Shown here: positions 8,781-15,405 of the stretch, one piece after another
How the letters are laid out: each line of letters opens with the position of its first letter
Position numbering within the stretch: the first letter of the stretch is position 1
Source: Streptantibioticus rubrisoli
Lineage (GTDB): Bacteria > Actinomycetota > Actinomycetes > Streptomycetales > Streptomycetaceae
Assembly (NCBI RefSeq): GCF_024436055.1
Contig: NZ_JANFNH010000040.1
Location: 1-64,000, forward strand
Length of the DNA stretch: 64,000 nt
Direction: 5' to 3'
Position numbers and translations under genes: made by a program
The notes under the pieces: generated by a model
What the model saw: the letters and a program-made list of their open reading frames with translations, nothing else
Told to the model about the DNA's origin: nothing
Database searches by the model: none

Positions 8781-9200
8781 GTGTTTCTGATTCCGAAGCA
8801 CCACCCCTGGCGCGCAGAGAAGGACGGCATCCTGGTGACGCCAACGCCCCGCCCTAGACGCCCAGTTCGTGGTTCCGCCACCGGGCGTCCGGTCATGGCC
8901 GCGCTCGACCTGTTCGGCCGACGGTGGATCCTGCGCATCGTGTGGGAACTGCGCGACGGCCCGCTCGGTTTCCGGCCCTTGCAGCAGCGGTGCGACGGCA
9001 TGTCGTCCAGCGTGCTGCAGCAGCGCCTCACCGAGTTGCAGGAGACCTTGCTCGTCGAACGCGATCCGGCCGGTGCGTACCGGCTGACCGCGTTGGGCCG
9101 CGATGCCTATCACGAGCTCCGGGGACTGGTGCGCTGGTCCGACCGCTGGGCGGCCGAGCTCGACCGCCAGCCGTCCGATCGGCCAGCCGCGGGGCCGTAG
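8781..9200 (+). CDS. HxlR-family winged-helix transcriptional regulator
   Basis: 139 residues by the longest reading. The HxlR core runs from ALDLFGRRWILRIVWELRDG through FRPLQQRCDGMSSSVLQQRL to the wing VERDPAGAYRLTALG. Unlike many HxlR proteins there is no N-terminal cysteine before the first helix; the only Cys is in QQRCDGMS. Two starts are possible: GTG 8781 (AGGA at 8771-8774) or GTG 8835 (AGAAGGA at 8818-8824). The later start would leave the half-site at 8791 outside the coding region. Divergent from the CMD/PhzF operon, which it probably represses along with itself. Confidence 0.88.
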   Translation: MFLIPKHHPWRAEKDGILVTPTPRPRRPVRGSATGRPVMAALDLFGRRWILRIVWELRDGPLGFRPLQQRCDGMSSSVLQQRLTELQETLLVERDPAGAYRLTALGRDAYHELRGLVRWSDRWAAELDRQPSDRPAAGP

Positions 9201-9498
9201 CCGTCTTCCGCCAGACGGCAGAAGCGAGACGGAAGCGGTCGGTCGGCAGGGTGCCACGGCGCGTCGGACCTGGTGTCCCGGGCGCTGGCGGTGAGCCGGA
9301 GGGCATAGGTGGGCCGCTCGGTCCGGTCCGTCTCGCCCAGGTACTCGTGGCCGACCAGGTGGCACCAGGTGCCCGACCCGGCAGGGCAGCGGTCGAGGGG
9401 TGGAGGCCGCAGGCCCGCTGAGCCGGGTCCGAATTTGACGGTTCGTCATCCTGGCACGCTGCTAACGTGTCGGGATAACTTGAACAGCCGGGGGAGTC

Positions 9499-10137
9499 AT
9501 GCGGGGTTGGAACAGGAACGGGCTGGCGGCCGCGGTCGCTGTGCTTGCCGTAGGTCTCGTGGGGTGTGGTCCGGATCACGCCGCGCCGAAGGCGAGCGCT
9601 AGCAGCCCAGCGCGAACCGCGTCCGCGTCAGCCACCCGGAGCGCAACGGCATCTCCCTCGACATCGACGTCTGCATCGCCATCATCCTCCTACTCGCCGT
9701 CGTCGTCGGCATCGGCGGTGGCCGACACCAAGGTGCGCACACCGCTGGACTTCTGCTCTGCGGTCCCGCTCCGGTATCAACCGCGAGACGTCCTGACCAT
9801 CGCGGGCATCGAGCCCACCGACGACCACCTCGGCGCAGCCCAGAACGACCTGGTCTGCCATAACCCGGACGGCGACGAGCCGTATTTCGACAACACGAAG
9901 TGGCCGATCGGGCCGTATTACGTCTCCCCGCAGGCCGCTGTGGCCCTGATCGACTCCACAGACGCCAGTCGATCTCGGATGGTCCCCGCAACCGTCGACG
10001 AACTGCGCGTGGTGCTGGACAAGTGCAAGCAGCACTACCCGGTGGCCCCGCCCTTCAGTTGCGGCCCGAACTACTACCACGTCGACTACAACTCGGCAGG
10101 CCTGATCATCCGCATCACGCAGCTCTGGCAGTCCTGA
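9499..10137 (+). CDS. Secreted lipoprotein of unknown function
   Basis: 212 residues. The N-terminus is a lipoprotein signal: positive MRGWNRNG, a hydrophobic run, and lipobox LVGC with Cys23. A long Ser/Ala/Thr-rich linker (about 30-75) spaces a small C-terminal domain of about 130 residues from the membrane; this domain holds four cysteines (DFCSAV, LVCHNP, DKCKQH, FSCGPN), probably two disulfides. Start ATG 9499 after GGGGGAG at 9490-9496. The general plan resembles actinobacterial DUF3558-like lipoproteins, but I do not recognise the domain. The 298 bp upstream hold no gene; a TTGACG is present but no -10 at proper distance. Confidence 0.75.
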   Translation: MRGWNRNGLAAAVAVLAVGLVGCGPDHAAPKASASSPARTASASATRSATASPSTSTSASPSSSYSPSSSASAVADTKVRTPLDFCSAVPLRYQPRDVLTIAGIEPTDDHLGAAQNDLVCHNPDGDEPYFDNTKWPIGPYYVSPQAAVALIDSTDASRSRMVPATVDELRVVLDKCKQHYPVAPPFSCGPNYYHVDYNSAGLIIRITQLWQS

Positions 10138-10282
10138 TCTCTTGGTAAGGCGACGACGCAGCACGCGGGTTGACCTCGACCGACCAACGGATTGTGTGCG
10201 CCTTGCGCGGTGACGGCTGCTCCCGAACATGGCGCGCCGGGCAGGAACCCAGGCCAGCCGCACGGGAACCCTGTGGGGCACG

Positions 10283-10510
10283 AGGGTGCGTTTCGGAAGT
10301 GCTGGTTACAGCCACTCGTTGATGGCTGCGACCAGCACGGTCGCCTCGTAGCGGACGGCGAGCTTGCCGCTTGGTGCGCACCGGTGGCCGTCCAGGCTTC
10401 TTCCCCGCTGGCAGCAGCGGCTCAAGCTTCGCCCACTGCGCATTCGTCAAGTCATGCCTCCCCATGAAGTGGATCTTCACCCATCGAGATCCACTTCTGA
10501 AACGCACCCT
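10283..10510 (-). mobile_element. MITE-like internally deleted IS5-family element
   Basis: 228 bp bounded by 18-bp terminal inverted repeats with one mismatch: AGGGTGCGTTTCGGAAGT at 10283-10300 and the complement of AGGGTGCGTTTCAGAAGT at 10493-10510. Inside, on the minus strand, the first ~35 codons of an IS5-type transposase are joined directly to its last ~20 codons. No clean target duplication is visible (flanks acg / agg). The element abuts the broken end of the Nudix gene on its right. A transposition-incompetent derivative that a full-length relative could mobilise. Confidence 0.8.
10306..10465 (-). pseudogene. Transposase remnant: N- and C-terminal ends fused by deletion
   Basis: Starts at ATG 10465 with MGRHDLTNAQWAKLEPLLPA, the classical opening of IS5-family transposases (through GKKPGRPPVRTKRQ). 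At about 10360 the frame shifts and the reading becomes GKLAVRYEATVLVAAINEWL followed by TAA at 10306-10308, the usual end of the same family. All catalytic DDE residues are missing. The junction lies in CAAGCTC, which could be shared by both original ends (microhomology, inferred). Confidence 0.75.
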
Positions 10511-10850
10511 AGGGCCCGTATCCGTGTGGGTTCGCAGGCACGTAGTCCATAAGGAGCGTTCGGCCGATCGGTACGGTGAGCCCCAGATCGGCGTGGACGG
10601 CACGCTTCAACGCGCCGCGTGGCTCCTCCACGGCACGCGCGGTGTGTTCGGGCAGGCACCACTCGCCGTCGCTGGCGCTGACGGGTCTGACCAACAGCAC
10701 GTTGGCGAACTGGTCAAGCATCAGCGCAAGGCACCCGAGGCGCGGGCGCGGATGCCGCACTCCGGCAACCTCGCCCGAACTCAGCCAGTCCGTCTCCGCC
10801 GGGGCAGTGCCGGTACCGATGGCCAGAGCGATGTGGTCACGCCCTATCAC
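10509..10850 (-). pseudogene. Truncated Nudix hydrolase
   Basis: GTG 10850 follows GGAGG at about 8 nt. The 113 residues include a Nudix core: FANVLLVRPVSASDGEWCLP, then RGALKRAVHADLGLTVPIGR and DYVPANPHGYGP. The Nudix box is degenerate: the GxxxxxEx7REUxEE pattern is largely replaced by PEHTARAVEEPRGALKRAVHADLG, so catalysis is doubtful even before truncation. The frame stops at TAG 10509-10511, created exactly where the MITE-like element begins. The missing C-terminal half is not found on the other side of the element. Confidence 0.6.
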
Positions 10851-10876
10851 CGTGCAGACCTCCGAGAATCCAGGGT

Positions 10877-10898
10877 GGTGCCCCCTGGCAGGGGCACC
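10877..10898. promoter_or_regulatory. Inverted repeat upstream of the Nudix gene
   Basis: GGTGCCCC at 10877-10884, a 6-nt spacer, and GGGGCACC at 10891-10898, 27 bp upstream of the Nudix start. It could be an operator for the now-broken gene or a small hairpin in its leader. Confidence 0.45.
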
Positions 10899-10964
10899 TT
10901 GGACAGACCGCCCCGACCCAGCGTTCCCGCAGCGGGATCGACGAGGGACGGGGCGGCCTGAGCC

Positions 10965-10991
10965 GGTCTGCCCGCCCCATCCGGGCAGACC
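10965..10991 (-). terminator. Stem-loop downstream of the 11048-11440 gene
   Basis: GGTCTGCCCG (10965-10974), 7-nt loop, CGGGCAGACC (10982-10991): a perfect 10-bp stem 57 bp past the stop of the minus-strand gene. No U-tract follows, as is common in high-GC actinobacteria. Confidence 0.55.
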
Positions 10992-11047
10992 CTTACCGCC
11001 TCTCCGGGGGGAGAGAGACGGAGCTGTGCGGCGATGGTCGGGTCGAG

Positions 11048-11440
11048 TCAGGGAGTGCGACGCAACGTGCTGGCGTCCTCGACCGCGCTCCGCAAGTCCC
11101 GCACATCGGTGGTGAGTTGGCCGTCAGTGGGGCGGATCACCCAGTGCGGTCCCGGCTTTCTGACCCGGTGCGCCGACGGCACGACCAGGTGGTGTGTCAC
11201 ACCGAGGGGGCGGGTCCCGGGGACATCCCACGCGGTGGCCGCGCCCTTGCTTATGAACCAGTAGAGGGCGGAGCCGCACGGGTCCTCGATCACGGCGCCG
11301 CTGCGTGTCCCGAGGATGGTCAGCACGACCATGCCGATGGTGCGCGGCACGCGGACGGCGTCCCAGTCGACTCCGGCGGCCATCAACCGGCAGTCGGCCA
11401 CGGTCGGCAGGGTCAACGATCTGGATCTGCGACAGTGCAT
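11048..11440 (-). CDS. Conserved-looking hypothetical protein
   Basis: 130 residues, no signal peptide, no clear membrane segment. The sequence has a natural composition (GVDWDAVRVPRTIGMVVLTI, GAVIEDPCGSALYWFISKGA, GPHWVIRPTDGQLTTDVRDL) and resembles small streptomycete proteins with an 'AGVxWDAVRVP ... LEDPxGxxLYW ... PGPHW' pattern that I recall without a function. ATG 11440 is preceded by GAGGAG at a long spacer of about 10 nt. A stem-loop follows the stop. Downstream is the broken Nudix gene on the same strand. Confidence 0.6.
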   Translation of the reverse strand: MHCRRSRSLTLPTVADCRLMAAGVDWDAVRVPRTIGMVVLTILGTRSGAVIEDPCGSALYWFISKGAATAWDVPGTRPLGVTHHLVVPSAHRVRKPGPHWVIRPTDGQLTTDVRDLRSAVEDASTLRRTP

Positions 11441-11783
11441 GTGACTCGGACTCCTCGTCGTTGTCCTCGGTGGACTCGTTCGACCACGTCGAGCAGGCGT
11501 CTTGTCACAGCTTGATTGCTGACGGCATCCCGCACAGCCTCAACGAGGGTGGCACTGCGGGCAGTCGGCCCGCCCGAAGGGGTTCCCGGGCCGTCGGCTA
11601 CCCCCGTCACGTGGGTGGCACGGAGTCGGTCACCCGATGGTGCGCGCCGAGCCGCACCTGGCGCCGCGCCGATGGCCGTTCGCAACGCCGTCCGGCGCGC
11701 GGACCCTGTGGTGGAGCGAGCTGCCCACGTACCGGGCGGCCGCGAGCACCAGGCAGGCCACAGCACACCTCTGAAAGGATCCC
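11441..11783. other. Intergenic stretch, nothing recognised
   Basis: 343 bp between divergent genes. Frames in it are open on both strands but show no family and poor codon sense. It presumably holds the promoters of the two flanking genes; I saw no strong -35/-10 pair. Confidence 0.4.
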
Positions 11784-12443
11784 ATGTTGGCCTCACGCAC
11801 CTATTTCACCGCCGTCACCGCGGCCGTCCTGCTCGCCGGTACCACCGGCACGGCGCTGGCCGCCCCGGCGCACGGCGCTCGCCGGGTGAGCCACCTGGCC
11901 GCCGCACCCAGTGCTGCCCCGGGCTTCAGCGACGGCAGCTTCGAGAACCCCAGGGTGGCGCCGAACACGCTGCGGACCTTCACCACTGGGCGGTCCATAG
12001 GCCCATGGAAAGTCACCCAGGCGACGGTCGACCTGTTGGACGGGCACTGGCAGGCAGCCGACGGCCAGCAGTCCGTGGACCTCAACGGCACCGAGAAGGA
12101 CCTCCCCAGCACCCGCCCGGGGGCCGTGTCGCAGACCTTCGCCACCACCCCGGGAGCCACGTACACGGTGACGTACGCGCTCGCCGGAAACTACGAACGA
12201 GGCCCGGCCGTGAAGACGGGCAAGGTCCTCGTCGACGGGCAGGACTTCCAGGACTTCTCCTTCGACACCACCGGGAAGTCCGCCACGAACATGGGCTGGG
12301 TGAAGCGGCAGATGACCTTCGTGGCCACCGGAGATTCCACGACCCTGACGTTTGCCAGCACCACCGCGCACACCCCGAGCGGACCGGTCCTCGACGATGT
12401 CACGGTCCACCGCTGCAAGCCCTCGTGCTGCTGCTGCGTCTGA
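11784..12443 (+). CDS. Secreted DUF642 / choice-of-anchor-C-like protein with cysteine-rich tail
   Basis: 219 residues. A signal peptide (hydrophobic 10-27, likely cleavage after ALAAPA) is followed by one beta-sandwich domain (about 47-209) with DUF642-type landmarks: DGSFENP, GPWKV, AADGQQSVDLNG, SQTFATTPGATYTVTY, and FDTTGKSATNMGW. The domain is paralogous to the outside domain of the sigma-factor fusion at 15406-17154. The last nine residues are CKPSCCCCV: all five cysteines of the protein lie there (211, 215-218). ATG 11784 follows GAAAGGA. Such domains are often carbohydrate-binding or cell-wall associated; the tail could bind metal or form disulfides (inference). A hairpin follows at 12497-12535. 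Confidence 0.82.
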   Translation: MLASRTYFTAVTAAVLLAGTTGTALAAPAHGARRVSHLAAAPSAAPGFSDGSFENPRVAPNTLRTFTTGRSIGPWKVTQATVDLLDGHWQAADGQQSVDLNGTEKDLPSTRPGAVSQTFATTPGATYTVTYALAGNYERGPAVKTGKVLVDGQDFQDFSFDTTGKSATNMGWVKRQMTFVATGDSTTLTFASTTAHTPSGPVLDDVTVHRCKPSCCCCV

Positions 12444-12496
12444 CGACGGCCGACGCGACCGCTGCCTGACACGACCCCTTGCTCAGGCTGTCGACG

Positions 12497-12535
12497 TTGA
12501 CAGTGGCCCCCGCCCCGAGCGCGGGCCACTGTCAA
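12497..12535. terminator. Long stem-loop between the secreted protein and putP
   Basis: TTGACAGTGGCCC (12497-12509) pairs perfectly with GGGCCACTGTCAA (12523-12535), with extra G/C pairs inside. A strong hairpin 53 bp after the upstream stop and 45 bp before the putP start; probably terminates the first gene. Confidence 0.7.
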
Positions 12536-12580
12536 CGCGGTCGGCGGGCTCGCCCAGCTCCACCGTCAACGGAGAAACGG

Positions 12581-14107
12581 ATGGAACTACAGACCGCACC
12601 GATAATGATCACCTTCGGGCTGTTCATGTTCGTGATGATCGGGATCGGTGTCCATCAGGGCACCGAGACGTTCGTCGAATTCGTGCTGGGCGGCCGTCGG
12701 CTCAATCCACTGGTGGCGGCCCTGTCCGCGGAGGCAAGTGACATGTCCGGCTGGCTGTTCGTGGGCCTGCCCGGAGCCGTCTACGCCGGGGGGATCAGCG
12801 CCACCTGGATCGCGGTCGGCCTCGCCATGGGAACGTACCTGAACTGGCGGCTGGTCGCCCCCCGGCTGCGCACCTACACGGAACGGGCGAACAACGCGGT
12901 GACCCTCCCCGCGTACTTGGAAGAACGCTTCGAGGACCGAGGAAGGACGCTGCGCACCATCTCGGCAACGGTCACCGTCGTGTTCTTCACCGTCTACGTG
13001 GCGAGCGGCTTCGTCGCCGGCGGCCTGCTGTTCAACCAGATATTCGGCGTGGGATTCGAATTCGGGGTCACCGTCTTCGCCGTCGTGATGGTCACCTATT
13101 CCGTGCTGGGCGGCTTCCGCGCCGTGAGCGCGTCCCATCTGCTGCAGGGCACGTTGATGCTTGTCGGGGCGCTCGCCGCTCCCGCGATCGGCGTCTGGCG
13201 GTTCGGGGGCCTGGGCGCGCTGCACCGTGCGCTGGCCCACGGGTCTGCGGCACTGCTCGACATGGGGTCGCAGGCCAGCTTTGCCAACGGCCAATGGAGC
13301 GCAGGCAGACCCCTGGGCGCCACCGCCGTGATCTCCATGTTCGCCTGGGGCCTCGGCTACTTCGGACAACCGCACATCCTGGCCCGATTCATGGCCATCC
13401 AGAATCCTGGAGACATTCCCAAAGCCCGGCGCATCAGCGCCGGTTGGGTGGTTCTCGCGCTGGTCGGCGCCAGCTTCGCGGGACTCCTGGGCACCGTTTT
13501 GATCCAGCGGCCGCTCACCGATCCCGAGACGGTGTTCATCGCGCTGGCCACGCAGCTGGCCAATCCGTGGCTCGCGGGTGTCCTGCTGGTGGCCGTGCTC
13601 GCCGCGATCAAGTCCACCGCGGACAGCCAGTTGCTGGTCACGGCGACATCGGTCACCGAGGACTTCTTCCACGCCTACGTCCACCGCCGCGCCTCGGACG
13701 CGGCGTTGTTGTGGACGGCCCGCGCGGCCGTGGTCGGGGTTGCGGGGGTCGCTTATCTGATCGCGCTGAGCGGCGGCGACGTGCTGGGCATCGTCTCCTA
13801 TGCCTGGGCGGGCTTCGGCGCCGCCTTCGGGCCGGTGCTCCTGCTGTCGCTGTACTGGCCCGGGATGACGAAGGCCGGGGCGACAGCGGGCATCGTGACG
13901 GGCGCGCTCACCGTGCTCCTGTGGGACCGGATCGATCCGCTCCTCGGCCCGCTGCGGACCGGTGTGTACGCGATGGTGCCCGGGGTGGTCGCCGCCACTG
14001 CCGCCGCGTTGTGCTTCAGCGCCTTCGTCGGCAGCCCTCCGCGGCAGCGGTTCTGCGACGACGCGGCGCATTCGGCGGCGAAACACCGCAGGTGCGACCA
14101 GACCTGA
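12581..14107 (+). CDS. putP: Sodium/proline symporter, SSS family
   Basis: 508 residues, close to E. coli PutP (502), with about 13 membrane helices. Family landmarks include YFVLGGR-type entry (EFVLGGRRLNPLVAALSAEA), ASDMSGWLFVGLPG, GFGYFGQPHIL-like GLGYFGQPHILARFMA and the C-terminal signature AAIKSTADSQLLVTATSVTED, which carries the Na+-site Ser/Thr residues of the family. Likely imports proline (or a related solute) with sodium. Start ATG 12581 with GGAG at 12571-12574; the frame is open further upstream but the hairpin at 12497-12535 argues against it. Proline specificity is by resemblance only. Confidence 0.9.
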   Translation: MELQTAPIMITFGLFMFVMIGIGVHQGTETFVEFVLGGRRLNPLVAALSAEASDMSGWLFVGLPGAVYAGGISATWIAVGLAMGTYLNWRLVAPRLRTYTERANNAVTLPAYLEERFEDRGRTLRTISATVTVVFFTVYVASGFVAGGLLFNQIFGVGFEFGVTVFAVVMVTYSVLGGFRAVSASHLLQGTLMLVGALAAPAIGVWRFGGLGALHRALAHGSAALLDMGSQASFANGQWSAGRPLGATAVISMFAWGLGYFGQPHILARFMAIQNPGDIPKARRISAGWVVLALVGASFAGLLGTVLIQRPLTDPETVFIALATQLANPWLAGVLLVAVLAAIKSTADSQLLVTATSVTEDFFHAYVHRRASDAALLWTARAAVVGVAGVAYLIALSGGDVLGIVSYAWAGFGAAFGPVLLLSLYWPGMTKAGATAGIVTGALTVLLWDRIDPLLGPLRTGVYAMVPGVVAATAAALCFSAFVGSPPRQRFCDDAAHSAAKHRRCDQT

Positions 14108-14172
14108 ATGTGCGTCAGAAAATTCTTGGTTTTCTCACGTCATAGTCCGGCACCGGATCCCACTGTGTAGAC

Positions 14173-15324
14173 GTGGACACGAACGGTGAAGCACCACGAC
14201 GAGCGAAGACGGTTGTCGATGCGCAAGGGTCCGACGCGACCGTACCCAGGGACGACTACGCAGGTGACGGAAGGGACCACCGTGGTACCGGGCCGCATGC
14301 AGTCACCACGGACTCGTTGAGTCAGGCGCTACGTACCGCTTGGGCCATCGCGGCACAGGGGGTGGACACGCCCCACGTGGAAGTCCTCCGCGCCTGGGCA
14401 CGCGAGTTCCTCACGCTGCTCCATGCCGACCAGGAACGTCAGCTCCTCCCAGCGGCTCCCGCGCACACCGCGGCGTTCGGCCCCACCGGTTGGCGGCACC
14501 CGTCCCAGCAGGAACCCAAAGTGTCGATCTGGTGTTTCGGCGGGTTCCGGATGGCCGTCGGCGAGCGGTTGATCGACTGGACGAAGGTGCGCCCGCGTGC
14601 TCGCGCCGCCATGCGACTGCTCGCCGTGCGCGCAGGGCAGCCGGTGCACCGGGAGACCCTGATCGAGGCACTGTGGCCCGACGCGCCCGCCGATTCGGCC
14701 ACGGCCAACCTCCAGGTGGCCATCTCCAGTCTGCGCAACCTGCTGGAGCCGGACCGGGAGCGGCGCAAGCCCCGACTGGTGATCCGCGACGGCGACGCGT
14801 ACCTGCTCAACCTCCCGGCCGGCGCCCACCTCGACACCCTCGCGTTCCAGGCCGCACTGGCCTACGGGCGACGAGCGAGAGCTGCCGGGAACACCGCGAT
14901 GACCCGGCAAGGCCTGCGCGACGCGCTCGCCGTCTACCGCGGTGAGCTGCTGCCCGAGGACGGCCCCGCCGAATGGCTGCAACAGGACCGGGAGATGTAC
15001 CGGTACCAGGCGGCCAACGCCGCGGCTGACCTCGCGGCTCTGGAACTCGAGGTCGGCAACCCGCAGGAGGCGGTGACCGCGGCGGAGAATTGCCTGGCCA
15101 TCGATCCTTGCCGGGACCAGGGTTGGCATCTGCTGATCAACGCCTACCAGCGCATCGGCGCACCCGCCGCGGCCGAGCGGGCTCGGCGCCGCTACACCGC
15201 CATGCTCGCCTCACTCGGCATCAGCACCGACCGGCCAGTCGTCACGTCGCTGAACGCCCCATATCCCGTCACCGGACGGCGAGTTGGGGAGGGACGGCGG
15301 CACGTGGGCCGGGTCGCCCGCTAG
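14173..15324 (+). CDS. SARP-like (BTAD domain) transcriptional regulator
   Basis: 383 residues. An extended N-terminal segment (1-115) precedes an OmpR-like winged helix (about 117-215: WCFGGFRMAVGERLIDWTKV, RETLIEALWPDAPADSATANL) and a bacterial transcriptional activation domain of TPR-like helices (about 220-365, through CRDQGWHLLINAYQRIGAPAA). SARPs usually activate secondary-metabolite or developmental genes. The GTG at 14173 has no obvious SD; a later start inside the N-terminal extension is possible. Convergent with the sigma fusion gene across a bidirectional-looking hairpin. No biosynthetic cluster is adjacent, so its target is open. Confidence 0.85.
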   Translation: MDTNGEAPRRAKTVVDAQGSDATVPRDDYAGDGRDHRGTGPHAVTTDSLSQALRTAWAIAAQGVDTPHVEVLRAWAREFLTLLHADQERQLLPAAPAHTAAFGPTGWRHPSQQEPKVSIWCFGGFRMAVGERLIDWTKVRPRARAAMRLLAVRAGQPVHRETLIEALWPDAPADSATANLQVAISSLRNLLEPDRERRKPRLVIRDGDAYLLNLPAGAHLDTLAFQAALAYGRRARAAGNTAMTRQGLRDALAVYRGELLPEDGPAEWLQQDREMYRYQAANAAADLAALELEVGNPQEAVTAAENCLAIDPCRDQGWHLLINAYQRIGAPAAAERARRRYTAMLASLGISTDRPVVTSLNAPYPVTGRRVGEGRRHVGRVAR

Positions 15325-15342
15325 CCGGTGATCCGAGGAATC

Positions 15343-15366
15343 CGGCGGTGTCCACGGACACCGCCG
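15343..15366. terminator. Hairpin between convergent genes
   Basis: CGGCGGTGTCC (15343-15353) and GGACACCGCCG (15356-15366) are exact complements; the fully paired loop would be too small, so the tip opens. Followed by CCCCGCCCCTTT. It sits between the SARP gene and the sigma fusion gene and can serve both. Confidence 0.75.
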
Positions 15367-15405
15367 CCCCGCCCCTTTCAGGGGAAGAGGCGGCACGGCG
15401 GTGCG

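Noticed and set aside
9435-9468. TTGACG and TAACGT upstream of the lipoprotein gene as a promoter
   Set aside because: The spacer is 22 bp, too long for a housekeeping sigma promoter.
10115-10603. 162-codon frame spanning the MITE-like element
   Set aside because: It is a chimera: part Nudix-region frame, part transposase start, part unrelated frame; it crosses both inverted repeats.
12587-14086. Long open frame antisense to putP (and similar ones antisense to the phosphatase, 1681-2877, and to the glutamate-synthase-like gene, 21956-23641)
   Set aside because: Typical high-GC mirror frames: composition rich in Gly, Arg, Gln and His with no family resemblance, no ribosome site, and a well-identified gene on the opposite strand.
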